A stretch of DNA of 64,000 bases from positions 124,001 to 188,000 of the forward strand of contig NZ_FQZF01000003.1 of assembly GCF_900141905.1 (NCBI RefSeq). Direction: 5' to 3'. This document shows positions 16,099 through 24,709 of the stretch, in pieces. This DNA comes from Muricoccus roseus. GTDB taxonomy: Bacteria > Pseudomonadota > Alphaproteobacteria > Acetobacterales > Acetobacteraceae. The position numbers and the translations under genes are program-made. Position 1 is the first letter of the stretch. Every line of letters begins with the position of its first letter. The notes below the pieces were generated by a model. That model saw only the letters and a list, made by a program, of their open reading frames with translations. It was not told where the DNA came from and ran no database searches.

Positions 16099-17417
16099 CG
16101 CTCCTCTTCCTCGGCTTCGGCCTCGCTCTCCTCGTGCCGCGTCTCGAACATCGAGACTGCGGGCACGAGACGGCCGAACAGAAGCAGCACGAGGGCGAAG
16201 AGCGCGACCGTGCCGCCGAGCAGCCCCCATTCGGCAGGGCTAGGCGAATAGCCGCGGGACATGGTGGGCAGATGGTCCCGCAGCAGCCCGTCCACCACGA
16301 TCGACCAGCGGTCGAGCCACACGCCGGCCGCCGCCAGGATGCCGACAGGCACCACGACGAGGGCACGACGGCGGAGCCCATCGAGCCAGAGCACCTGCGG
16401 AAGCGCGGCGCTGAGCAGAACCGCCCCCCAATAGGCGGGCGCCCCCTGGCCGAGCACGCGTGCCCCCAGAGCGGCGCGGGTGGTTTCGTCTTCCTCCAGG
16501 AAGCCGACCAGCAGCTCGTGCGCATAGGCCAGCCCCGCCGCGAGGCCGGCACAGGCGACGAGGCGGGCGAGGAGGTCCATGTCCGCATCGTCGACGAAGC
16601 GTTCAAGCGAAAGCGCGACGCGCAGCACCGCCGCGAGCGCGAGCACGATGCCCAGCCCGGAAGGCAGGCCGGTCACCACCACATGCAGCGGCAGCCTCGC
16701 CTGATGCCAGGCCGGCACGAGGGTCGTGGCGAATTCGAGCGCGACGACAGTCTGCGCCCAGAGCAGCAGCGGCAGAACGAGGGCCGCGACGAGGCGGTAG
16801 GCCGCCTGGTGACGGTGCCAATGCGCGACCGAGCCCCGCCACCCCAGGGCCAGCAGCCCATAGGTCCGCGCGAGCCGCATCCGCCCACGGCCGGCCGCAC
16901 GGTCCCGCATCGTCGCGAGATCCGGGATGAGGCCGATATACCAGAAGAGGGAGGTCACGATCACATGCGACATGATCCCCCAGAAATCCCACACCAGCGG
17001 GCTGCCGAACTGGGGCCAGAGCTGCATGCGGTTGGGGTAGGCCAGCGTCCAGTAGAAGAGCCAGGCCCGGCCGAGATGCAGCACGGGATAGAAGGCGGCT
17101 GCCAGGATGGCGGCCAGGGCCGCGGCCTCCGCGAACCGGTTCACCGCCGTGCGGAGGCCATGCCGGCGCAGCACGAGGATCGCGGCGAAGAGGCTGGCGG
17201 CATTGGCGATGCCGATCCACCAGGCATAGGCGATCAGGTCGAAGCCCCAGACATGGGGAATGTTGTTGCCCCAGACGCCCACGCCCGAGACCAGCACCAC
17301 GGCGACCGAGACGGCCAGCACCACGATGCCGCCGGCACAGAGCAGCACGGAGAGCCGGAAGCTCCACCGGCCGGGCCGCAGCGCTGCTTCGGCGACGGGC
17401 GCGGTGACGTCGCTCAC
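16095..17417 (-). CDS. actC: Alternative complex III quinol-oxidising membrane subunit ActC (NrfD-like)
   Basis: 440-residue NrfD/PsrC-family membrane protein with about ten helices. ActC holds the quinol site in ACIII and is proposed to be its proton-conducting part. Visible family segments include WGFDLIAYAWWIGIANAASLFAA near the N-terminus (conserved His replaced by Asp/Tyr context here), FYPVLHLGRAWLFYW, and the LVWDFWGIMSHV loop. The C-terminus ends in an acidic Glu-rich tail (RHEESEAEAEEEER). Its ATG overlaps the actB stop and its stop overlaps actD (both ATGA). Confidence 0.92.
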   Translation of the reverse strand: MSDVTAPVAEAALRPGRWSFRLSVLLCAGGIVVLAVSVAVVLVSGVGVWGNNIPHVWGFDLIAYAWWIGIANAASLFAAILVLRRHGLRTAVNRFAEAAALAAILAAAFYPVLHLGRAWLFYWTLAYPNRMQLWPQFGSPLVWDFWGIMSHVIVTSLFWYIGLIPDLATMRDRAAGRGRMRLARTYGLLALGWRGSVAHWHRHQAAYRLVAALVLPLLLWAQTVVALEFATTLVPAWHQARLPLHVVVTGLPSGLGIVLALAAVLRVALSLERFVDDADMDLLARLVACAGLAAGLAYAHELLVGFLEEDETTRAALGARVLGQGAPAYWGAVLLSAALPQVLWLDGLRRRALVVVPVGILAAAGVWLDRWSIVVDGLLRDHLPTMSRGYSPSPAEWGLLGGTVALFALVLLLFGRLVPAVSMFETRHEESEAEAEEEER

Positions 17418-20218
17418 CCCTCCTCCTCCGTCGCGACACGGGCGAGATAGGTGGTGCGGGGCCGCGTGCCGAGTTGCCCGAGCAGGGCGTAGTGGCGGCC
17501 ATCCCGCTTCGCCCGGGTGACGGCACTGCCTGGGTCGTTGATGTCGCCGAAGGTGATGGCGCGGGTGGGGCAGGCGCGCTGGCAGGCGGTCTCCACCTCC
17601 CCGTCGTGGAGCGCTCGGCCCTCGGTGGAAGCCTGGCTGCGGGCCTTAGCGATGCGGTGCGTGCAGTAGGTACACTTCTCCATCACGCCGCGCGGCCGCA
17701 GCGATACCTCCGGGTTCCGGGCGGGCGTGTCGAGGAAGCGCCGGTGATCGGACCAGTTGAACCGCCGCACCTTGTAGGGGCAGTTGTTGGAACAGGTGCG
17801 CGTGCCGATGCAGCGCGCATGCACCATCACGTTCAGCCCCTCATGGTCGTGCAGCGTGGCGTTGACAGGGCATACGGGCTCGCAGGGCGCCTGTTCGCAA
17901 TGCATGCAGGGCACGGGCTGGAAGCTGACGGCGGGGCTGTCCTCGGGGCCGTGGTGATACCGGTCCACCCTGAGCCAGTGCATCTCGCGCCCCTGGCTGA
18001 CCGCGAGCGGACCGACAACGGGAACGTTGTTCTCGGCCTGGCAGGCCAGGGCGCAGGCGTTGCAGCCGATGCAGGCGTCGAGGTCGATCGCCATGCCCCA
18101 GGCATGCCCGGGATAGGGCCAGTCCCGGTAGAGCGAGGCATCGCGTTCCGGCTGCGGGAGGACGCCGCCGGGCGGGACGCTGCGGGCGGCCTCGATGGGA
18201 TCGAGGCGGTGGTGGGAGTCCGTGGTGACGGGGGGGGTCTTCCGGCCTGTGGGCCGCAAGGAGAGTCCAGTGGCCACCCAGGCGGAATCCGCCGGGCGCA
18301 GCGCGTAGGCATCGAAGCCCCTTCCCTCGCCCACCGGCCCGCCCGCACGGCGCCCTCCCCCGAGCGGAAGGGTGACGCAATCCGGCGCATGGCCCGGCAT
18401 CGGCCAGCAGGGGGCGAGAACGCGACGGCCGCCGAGCTCCAGCTCCACCTCATCCCCCGGCTCGAGGCGGAGTGCCGCAAGGGTGGCGGGGGCCATGAGC
18501 GCGGCATTGCCCCAGGTGATCTTCGTCAGCGGCCGCGGCATCTCCTGCAGCCAGGCATCATGCGCCTCCGCACCGCCACGGATGCCCTGATCGGGCGAGA
18601 AAACCGCGGCTAACCCTGCCGGCAGCGGTGGCGAGGGCTGGTCCCAGCCCTCCCGCAGCGGCGGGGAGAGCGGGGGGAATGGCTCGCCCGCGACGCCCTC
18701 CTCCAGCGCCGTCGCCCAAGTGGCCTCGAAGCCCTCCTCCCTCCAGCTGGCCCGCCAGGTGGCCCGGACGGCCTCCCGCGCCGTGACGGGCGTGCCGAGC
18801 AACGCGGAGAGCAGTTCCACCTCTCCCCTCGCCTCCTCGGCCAGCGGCACGGTGGCGGGCTGGCGGATGGCGGGCGTGCCGTCGAAGGCGCGGGAATCGC
18901 CCCAGGATTCGAGAGGATGCGGAAGCGGCACATGCCAGGCGCAGAGCCGGGCCGTCTCGTCCAGCCTGAAGCCGAGATGAAGGCTGAACGGCAGGGCGCG
19001 GAGCGCCTGCGCGAACTCCAGGGAAGCCGGGGCGTCGTAGGCGGGATTCGCGCCGAGGATCAGAAGGTGCGTGACCTGCCCGGCCGCCATGTCGGCGGAC
19101 AGGGCCGCCAATGAGGGCGCCATCGGCTCGGGCCGTGTCAGGGGATGGGGGAGGAGCCGCTGCGCCGCGCCCAGGCGCGCGCTCATGGCATGGGCCAGCG
19201 CATGGACGGCCGGCGCCTGCCCCCGCCCGGCCATAACCACGGCGCCAGGCGCTTCCGCCAGGACTGCCGCGACCCCCGCCGCCGCTGGATGCGCGACCTC
19301 GACCGCAAGCCCCGCCACGCCGAGCCGAGCCGCAACGGCCCGCGCGAAGGGTTCGGCCTCGCGCGGATGGAGGGGGATGCGGCGGTCGGCCCGCGCGCCG
19401 GTCAGGCTGAGGGTCGCCTCGGCGACGATCAGACGCGGTGGCCGGCCGGCGGCACGGGCCGTGATCCAGTCCCGCGCGAAGCGAAGATGGCCGGGCGCCT
19501 GGCCCAGCGGATCGGCGCCCAGGCAGAGCACCGCCCCGGCGCGCGACAGGTCTGGCACGGGGACAACAGGGCGGCCAAAGGCGCGCTGCGCGCCCTCGAG
19601 GGCGGCGTCATCGGCCAGGGGGTCGTGCTGGTGCCAGCGCGCCTCCGGGAAGGCGGTCAGCACCGCCTGAAGCATCCGCGCGAGGGTGGGGGAGGAGACG
19701 GGGCCGGTGAGGATCCTGAGGCCGCGACCGCGGCCCTCCGCGAGCGTGGCCCGGGCGGTGGCCATGGCTTCGTCGAGCATCGCCGCGGGCACCGGCCGGC
19801 CATCCCTGCGGATGCGGCGGGAGCGGTGGGGGTCGTGCAGTCCCAGCACGGCGGCTTCGGCGAAGATGTCGGTGGCGCCGAGGCTGGCCGGGTGGCGGGG
19901 GTTGCCCTCCACCTTCACGGCATGGCCGTTGCGGGTGCGCACGATCACCCCACGCGAGAGGCCGTCCAGCTCCAGCACCGTGGCATATTCGGCGGTGGCC
20001 GCCTGAGCATCGGCGGCGCGGGCGGGCGCATGGAGCGGATGCCCGTGCTCCGGCGTTTCGTCGCAGCCCGCCAGGGAGGCCAGGGCGAGCGAGGCGCCCA
20101 TGAGCTTCAGCGCATCGCGCCGCTCCACGGCAGCATGCGGGGCAGCTGCCAGCGCGGCGGGCTGGGGCGGCTCGGGCGACGGATCGGGACCGCGCCGGGG
20201 TGGGGGCGGCGCACTCAT
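17414..20218 (-). CDS. actB: Alternative complex III iron-sulfur/molybdopterin-like subunit ActB
   Basis: 934-residue peripheral subunit. The N-terminus has a Tat-like signal (ERRDALKLMGASLALASLAGC) that also ends in a lipobox. The large N-terminal part (to about 690) follows the molybdopterin oxidoreductase fold but has no visible cofactor cysteine set, as in other ActB proteins. The C-terminal part is a ferredoxin-like domain with cysteine clusters CIGCNACALAC, CMHCEQAPCEPVCP, CIGTRTCSNNCP, CTYCTH and CQRACP, predicted to bind [4Fe-4S] and [3Fe-4S] clusters. It receives quinol electrons from ActC and passes them to ActA. The ATG at 20218 overlaps the actA stop. The open frame continues to 20542 but lies within actA. 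Confidence 0.93.
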   Translation of the reverse strand: MSAPPPPRRGPDPSPEPPQPAALAAAPHAAVERRDALKLMGASLALASLAGCDETPEHGHPLHAPARAADAQAATAEYATVLELDGLSRGVIVRTRNGHAVKVEGNPRHPASLGATDIFAEAAVLGLHDPHRSRRIRRDGRPVPAAMLDEAMATARATLAEGRGRGLRILTGPVSSPTLARMLQAVLTAFPEARWHQHDPLADDAALEGAQRAFGRPVVPVPDLSRAGAVLCLGADPLGQAPGHLRFARDWITARAAGRPPRLIVAEATLSLTGARADRRIPLHPREAEPFARAVAARLGVAGLAVEVAHPAAAGVAAVLAEAPGAVVMAGRGQAPAVHALAHAMSARLGAAQRLLPHPLTRPEPMAPSLAALSADMAAGQVTHLLILGANPAYDAPASLEFAQALRALPFSLHLGFRLDETARLCAWHVPLPHPLESWGDSRAFDGTPAIRQPATVPLAEEARGEVELLSALLGTPVTAREAVRATWRASWREEGFEATWATALEEGVAGEPFPPLSPPLREGWDQPSPPLPAGLAAVFSPDQGIRGGAEAHDAWLQEMPRPLTKITWGNAALMAPATLAALRLEPGDEVELELGGRRVLAPCWPMPGHAPDCVTLPLGGGRRAGGPVGEGRGFDAYALRPADSAWVATGLSLRPTGRKTPPVTTDSHHRLDPIEAARSVPPGGVLPQPERDASLYRDWPYPGHAWGMAIDLDACIGCNACALACQAENNVPVVGPLAVSQGREMHWLRVDRYHHGPEDSPAVSFQPVPCMHCEQAPCEPVCPVNATLHDHEGLNVMVHARCIGTRTCSNNCPYKVRRFNWSDHRRFLDTPARNPEVSLRPRGVMEKCTYCTHRIAKARSQASTEGRALHDGEVETACQRACPTRAITFGDINDPGSAVTRAKRDGRHYALLGQLGTRPRTTYLARVATEEEG

Positions 20219-20886
20219 CGGTGGCAGGTCGAGCAGCGGGTGAGCGGGGAGACCTCCACGCCGTAATGCTCGTAGCGCTGCACCTGCAGGCCGTGAGGGC
20301 GCAGATCCCGCGGCCCACCGGCGCCGGCATCGCCGCGCGCCATCACGGCGGCAGCGGGGCGTTGGCGGGGAGACGGGTCCCTGTGGCAATCCAGGCAGAA
20401 GCTCATGGAGAGGGTCTCCGCCTTCGCGGTGCGCGGCATCTCCTGCACCTTGCCGTGGCAGCTTTCGCAGGCGACGCCGGCCTGGGTATGGGCGGCATGG
20501 TCGAAGCGGACATGGTCCGGCAGCCGGCTGACGGAGGACCATTCCACCGCCCTCCCAAGCTCCAGGGCTGCCCTCAGGGGAGCGAACTGGGCGGTGACGT
20601 TCCAGACCCGCTCATGGCAGCCCAGGCAGGTTTCGGCGCTCGGCATGCCAGCATCCGCCGCGCGCTCCACCCCGGCATGGCAGAAGCGGCAGTCGAGCCC
20701 CAGTCCGCCGGCATGGACGGCATGGCTGAAGGGGATCGGCTGGTCCGCGGGCTTGCCGACGGCCCAGGCCGTGCCGGACCGCACCCAGGCGAAGGCCCCC
20801 GCCCCGATCAGAAGGATCAGGGCGGCCCCGACGATCAGGGCGAGGCGAAGCCGGGCATCGGCCCGCGGCGTGAAGATCTGGGCCAT
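20215..20886 (-). CDS. actA: Alternative complex III pentaheme cytochrome c ActA
   Basis: 223-residue membrane-anchored multiheme cytochrome and first gene of the act-cox operon. An N-terminal anchor (about 14-36) precedes five CxxCH motifs: CRFCH, CLGCH, CESCH, CLDCH and CSTCH. ActA collects electrons from ActB in the periplasm. ACIII homologues commonly have five hemes, so the number is normal. The ATG at 20886 has a GGGAGCAGG ribosome-binding region. The 82 bp separating it from the upstream same-strand binding-protein gene contain a GC palindrome (20944-20955) that could be a weak terminator; the act promoter probably lies here but I could not resolve it. Confidence 0.93.
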   Translation of the reverse strand: MAQIFTPRADARLRLALIVGAALILLIGAGAFAWVRSGTAWAVGKPADQPIPFSHAVHAGGLGLDCRFCHAGVERAADAGMPSAETCLGCHERVWNVTAQFAPLRAALELGRAVEWSSVSRLPDHVRFDHAAHTQAGVACESCHGKVQEMPRTAKAETLSMSFCLDCHRDPSPRQRPAAAVMARGDAGAGGPRDLRPHGLQVQRYEHYGVEVSPLTRCSTCHR

Positions 20887-20968
20887 CCTGCTCCCTGAGC
20901 CGACCGGAGCGGCAACGCAGGGAAGGCAGGATGGTTGGATACAGGCCGCGCGGCCCGCATCGCGGCCG

Positions 20969-22582
20969 TCAGGCGAGCGTGGTCAGGTCCTGGAACCAGT
21001 GCTGCGCCTGGACGTAGTTCCGCACCCCGCGCCCCAGCACATGGGGGTTGGTGTCATGCACCACGAAGACCAGCAGGGCCTGGTCCACCACCCGCTCATG
21101 CACCCGGGCCATCAGCCGGTCCTGCTCGGCCGGGTCGAAGGACTGGACGGCCTGGTCGATGAGCTTGTCCGTCTCCGGATCCTTGTAGTGCGACCAGTTC
21201 ACGCCCACCGGCGCCACCTGATTGGAGTGGAAGAATCGCACGAGGGCATAGAGCGGATCGGAGGTAACATAGGCCACGTTGTTGGCGGTGATGCCGCGCA
21301 TGGAGTCATGCGCCGCGCCATTGCGCCAGGCCGTGTAGAGGACCTCTAGCTCCACCGGCTGGAACTCGATCTCGATGCCGACTTCCTTCCAGGCCTGCTG
21401 GATGTACTCGTTCATCGGCATCGAGAGCATCTGCCCCGAGCCGCCGGTGGCGATGAGGAACTTCGCCTTCACCGGGTTGCGGGGGGAGAAGCCGGCGGCC
21501 TGAACGAGCCTGCGGGCCTCGTCCGGGTCATGCCGCACCTTGAAGCCCGGATTGCCGAACCAGGGCGAGGCGGGGTCCACCACCCCGGTCGCGGGCTTCG
21601 CCAAGCCGCCGAGGAGCTGGACGATCTCGTCCCGGTTGATAGCGAGGTTGGCCGCTTGGCGCAGGCGCAGGTCGCGCCAGGGAGAACCCTCGAGCAGGGA
21701 GAGATGATAGTTCCAGACATGGGGGGTGACGTTCTCCACCACCCGGTTTCCGGCCGTTTTCAGCTGCGGGACCATGTCCAGCGCCGGCGTCTCGATCAGA
21801 TCCACCTGGCCAGAGAGCAGGGCGTTGCTGCGGGTGACGGCATCCGGGGCGCAGACGAGGACGAGGCGGTCCACCTTCGCCATCCGCGCCGGGTTCCAGT
21901 AGGCGGTGTTCCTCACCAGCTCCGCGCGCTCCCGCGGGACCAGCCGGGCAAGCCGGAAGGGGCCGGTGCCCGAGGGCTCCGCCGCGAAACGGTCCCAGGA
22001 GCGGCCAAGCTTCTCGTACTGCGCCGGCGATGAGACGAGGAACCAGAGCAGCTGGTAGGGGAAGAGGCTGTCCACGGCCTTGGTGGTCAGCTCCACCGTC
22101 ATCGAATCCAGCTTCTTCCACCCGGCCAGGGAGGGAAGGCGCGGCCGGACCTGGGCCGCCTGGCGCTGGTCGAAATGCGGCGCCTGGGCGTTCATCACCT
22201 TCTCGAAGTTCCAGATCACCGCATCGGCGTCGAGTGCCGAGCCGTCATGGAACCTCACCCCCTCGCGCAGCTTCAGGACCCAGCGCTTCCGGTCCGCAGG
22301 GTCCGCCTCCCAGGAGACGGCGAGGCCAGGGACCAGCTTCCCGGGCCGGTCCGCCACGTCCATCTCCCAGGCCACAAGCGGATCGTAGATCGTGTAGCCG
22401 GTGAACTGGTAGGCGCCGGCCCCGCGATCCGGCTGGCCGGCCGTGAGGGGGATATCCGCCATGGAGATGCCGTAGCGGAGGACGCGCTCGGCCTGGGCCT
22501 GGGCCTCGGGCGGGAGGATGAGGCCGGACGGAAGCGTGGCGAGGCCGGTGGCGCCCAGCAGGGCACGGCGCGACAGGGTCAT
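20969..22582 (-). CDS. ABC transporter family-5 substrate-binding protein (third gene set of oligopeptide-type importer)
   Basis: Periplasmic SBP_bac_5 protein of 537 residues (oligopeptide/dipeptide/nickel class). It has a signal with twin arginine (LSRRALLGATGLATLPSGL, cleaved near AQAQA). The mature part opens RVLRYGISMADIPLTAGQPD and has the family segments WVLKLREGVRFHDGSALDADAVIWN and GTGPFRL. It is clearly paralogous to the proteins at 26730-28352 and 28541-30202, sharing the 'GQPD..... F.G' opening motif. The ATG at 22582 has GGAG 7 nt upstream, but this lies inside a stable hairpin, so translation may be restrained. It is the last gene of the transporter operon, after the 51-residue peptide. 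The ligand is unknown. Confidence 0.88.
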   Translation of the reverse strand: MTLSRRALLGATGLATLPSGLILPPEAQAQAERVLRYGISMADIPLTAGQPDRGAGAYQFTGYTIYDPLVAWEMDVADRPGKLVPGLAVSWEADPADRKRWVLKLREGVRFHDGSALDADAVIWNFEKVMNAQAPHFDQRQAAQVRPRLPSLAGWKKLDSMTVELTTKAVDSLFPYQLLWFLVSSPAQYEKLGRSWDRFAAEPSGTGPFRLARLVPRERAELVRNTAYWNPARMAKVDRLVLVCAPDAVTRSNALLSGQVDLIETPALDMVPQLKTAGNRVVENVTPHVWNYHLSLLEGSPWRDLRLRQAANLAINRDEIVQLLGGLAKPATGVVDPASPWFGNPGFKVRHDPDEARRLVQAAGFSPRNPVKAKFLIATGGSGQMLSMPMNEYIQQAWKEVGIEIEFQPVELEVLYTAWRNGAAHDSMRGITANNVAYVTSDPLYALVRFFHSNQVAPVGVNWSHYKDPETDKLIDQAVQSFDPAEQDRLMARVHERVVDQALLVFVVHDTNPHVLGRGVRNYVQAQHWFQDLTTLA

Positions 22583-22585
22583 GAA

Positions 22586-22610
22586 GGGCTCCGGGTTGGT
22601 TACGGAGCCC
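22586..22610 (-). promoter_or_regulatory. Hairpin that sequesters the ribosome-binding site of the binding-protein gene
   Basis: A perfect 8-bp inverted repeat (22586-22593 and 22603-22610, 9-nt loop) ends 3 nt before the ATG at 22582. On the transcript its 3' arm contains the GGAG ribosome-binding site. The structure is seen in sequence; that it controls translation is inference. Confidence 0.5.
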
Positions 22611-22652
22611 GAAGCAACCCACGTGCCGCAGTGTGGAAGCGCGGGGGGTGGC

Positions 22653-22808
22653 TCAGTCGAGCAGCCACCAGCCGATGACTGCGGCACCGACGGCGAAGAG
22701 CACGCGGAGCGCCACCTCCTCCGCAGCGAAGGAGAGGACCTCCCTCGCCGCGCGCCGCATGAAGCCGGGACGCGTTTCGGGGCCGGCTTCGGCGGACTGA
22801 TCGGACAT
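22653..22808 (-). CDS. 51-residue membrane peptide in the peptide-transporter operon
   Basis: A small open frame of 51 codons, MSDQSAEAGPET then a basic patch FMRRAAREVL. It ends with a single hydrophobic helix ALRVLFAVGAAVIGWWLLD, so it looks like a tail-anchored membrane peptide. GGAGGAGG lies 6-13 nt before the ATG. It starts 27 bp after the stop of the second permease gene and ends 70 bp before the next binding-protein gene. I recognise no family. Support comes from the strong ribosome-binding site, correct direction, and an amphipathic/membrane composition that random GC-rich DNA would not easily give. It could be a small regulator of the permease, but that is a guess. Confidence 0.6.
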   Translation of the reverse strand: MSDQSAEAGPETRPGFMRRAAREVLSFAAEEVALRVLFAVGAAVIGWWLLD

Positions 22809-22835
22809 GGGGGCCTCCTCCGCTTCCTGGCAGGG

Positions 22836-23744
22836 TCAGCCGCGCACATCCATCGCGGAGCGCAGCCCGTCGCTGACCATGTTGAAGCACATGCTGGTGA
22901 CGAAGATGCAGACACCCGGGAGCATGGCCACGAAAGGCTGAGTGTAGATGGCCGTGCGCAGCGTGTTCAGCATCAGCCCCCATTCCGGCTCGGGCGGCTT
23001 GGTGCCGAGGCCGAGGAAGGACAGGCCAGAGGCGAGGATCATCGAGACGCTGATGAGGCTGGTCGCATAGACGAAGATCGGACCAAGGACATTGGGCAGC
23101 ACATGCACCCGCACGATGGTGAGCGCGCCTGCCCCGCTGGCCCTGGCGGATTCCACATAGTCGAGGTTCCGGACCGAGGTGGTGGTGCTCTCCGCCACGC
23201 GGATGATCTGTGGGATGAAGACGAGCGTCAGCGAGAGCATGGCGTTCGAGATGCCCGGCCCCAGCGCGCCGGAGATGGCAACGGCCAGCAGCACCGAGGG
23301 AAAGGCGTAGAAGACGTCGGTGGTCCGCATGATCAGCATGTTGACCCAGCCGCCGGCAAAGCCCGCGATCACGCCCAGCGTGCCGCCAATAGCAAAGGCG
23401 ATCAGCACCGGCGTGATGCCAAGGAACCAGGAGAGCCGCCCGCCATAGAGGAGGCGGGTCAGCATGTCGCGCCCAAGCTCGTCCGTGCCCAAGGCATATC
23501 GCCCATCCTGGAACCAGATCGGCCGCAGACGGCGGATCATGCTGGTCTGGTACGGGTCATGCGGCGCCAGTAGCGGGGCGAAGAGGATAGCCAGCGCCAT
23601 CAGCAGCAGGATGAAGCCGAAGAAGAGCGTCACCGGGTCCCGCGACAGACGCCGCGCAACCCCGTGCCAATAGCCCTTGCTGCGGGACGGCGCGGGTTGC
23701 GGGACGGCGATGGCGGCCGGCGAGGTGGCGGCGGTCGTGCTCAT
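22836..23744 (-). CDS. Oligopeptide/nickel-type ABC transporter permease (DppC/OppC family)
   Basis: 302-residue inner-membrane permease. A long cytoplasmic N-terminus precedes the first helix (PVTLFFGFILLLMALAILFAP), then the OppC_N-type region PLLAPHDPYQTSMIRRLRP and a C-terminal BPD_transp_1 domain. The EAA loop is ESARASGAGALTIVRVHVLPN. It partners the permease encoded immediately upstream, whose stop overlaps its ATG (ATGA at 23741-23744). Substrate class (di/oligopeptide, nickel or glutathione) is not decided by sequence alone. Confidence 0.92.
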   Translation of the reverse strand: MSTTAATSPAAIAVPQPAPSRSKGYWHGVARRLSRDPVTLFFGFILLLMALAILFAPLLAPHDPYQTSMIRRLRPIWFQDGRYALGTDELGRDMLTRLLYGGRLSWFLGITPVLIAFAIGGTLGVIAGFAGGWVNMLIMRTTDVFYAFPSVLLAVAISGALGPGISNAMLSLTLVFIPQIIRVAESTTTSVRNLDYVESARASGAGALTIVRVHVLPNVLGPIFVYATSLISVSMILASGLSFLGLGTKPPEPEWGLMLNTLRTAIYTQPFVAMLPGVCIFVTSMCFNMVSDGLRSAMDVRG

Positions 23745-24694
23745 GCGCGGCGGATCCGAGGGTCGAGCGCGGTCTGGATGAGGTCCACCGCCAGGTTGAG
23801 CACCACAAAGAAGATGGCCAGCACCAGGATGGTGCCCTGGAGAACCGGCAGGTCCCGCTGGAAAATGGCGCTGTTCAGCAGGAAGCCCGTGCCCGGCCAG
23901 GAGAACACCGTTTCCACCAGGATCGACCCACCCATGAGATAGCCTAGCTGAAGGCCCATCACCGCCAGAACGGACGGGGCCGCGTTCTTCACCACATGCA
24001 GCGCGATGCCACCCCGCCGCAGGCCCTTGCCCCGGAGCGTGGTGACGAAGTCCTGGTTCAGCAGCTCCATCACCACCCCGCGCACGGTGCGGGTGACGAT
24101 GCCCATCGGGATGACGGAAAGAGTTGCCGCCGGGAGGATGAGGAACTTCGCATGCTCCCAATCCCAGGCCCAGGAGCCTGAGCCTCCTGGCCCCGCGCCC
24201 ATGGCCGGAAGCCAGTTCAGGGTGACGCTGAACAGCACCACCAGCACCATGCCGAGCCAGTAATGCGGGATGGAGACACCGGCCGCTGCGAAGCCCACCG
24301 CCGCCTTGTCCAGCAGACTGCCCCGGAACACCGCCGCGACGGTACCGAGGAAGGTGCCCATCACGAAGCCGATCGCCGCCGCGACCAGAGCCAGGGTGAG
24401 CGTGTTACCCACCGCCGAGACAAGATCCGCCGTCACCGGCCGCCCCGTCGCGAGGGACCGGCCGAGGTCGCCCTGCACGACCCGCATCATCCACAGGCCG
24501 AACTGCACCGGCAGCGGCTTGTCCAGCCCGTAATCGCGGCGAACCTGCTCCACCACCTCCTGCGGGGCATCGGCGGGGACGATGGCGTTGATCGGGTCCC
24601 CCGGCGCGATCTGCACGAGCATGAAGCAGACCAGCCCCACGGCCAGGGCGATGGGAATCGCGTAGAGCACGCGACGGACGAGGTAGAGAAGCAT
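23741..24694 (-). CDS. Oligopeptide/nickel-type ABC transporter permease (DppB/OppB family)
   Basis: 317-residue permease with the classic start MLLYLVRRVLYAIPIALAVGLVCFML and the motif QIAPGDPINAIVPADAP (family P.GDP). Conserved RRDYGLDKPLPVQFGLWM follows. Six helices carry the BPD_transp_1 domain, with the ATPase-docking loop at RGKGLRRGGIALHVVKNAAPS. The start at 24694 has an upstream GGGAGGAGG site. It follows the ATPase gene by 15 bp. Confidence 0.93.
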   Translation of the reverse strand: MLLYLVRRVLYAIPIALAVGLVCFMLVQIAPGDPINAIVPADAPQEVVEQVRRDYGLDKPLPVQFGLWMMRVVQGDLGRSLATGRPVTADLVSAVGNTLTLALVAAAIGFVMGTFLGTVAAVFRGSLLDKAAVGFAAAGVSIPHYWLGMVLVVLFSVTLNWLPAMGAGPGGSGSWAWDWEHAKFLILPAATLSVIPMGIVTRTVRGVVMELLNQDFVTTLRGKGLRRGGIALHVVKNAAPSVLAVMGLQLGYLMGGSILVETVFSWPGTGFLLNSAIFQRDLPVLQGTILVLAIFFVVLNLAVDLIQTALDPRIRRA

Positions 24695-24709
24695 GCGTCC
24701 TCCTCCCGC

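Noticed and set aside
20944-20955. 12-bp palindrome GGCCGCGCGGCC before actA
   Set aside because: It might be a weak terminator of the importer operon, but it has no loop-forming centre and no T tract, and such strings are common at this base composition.
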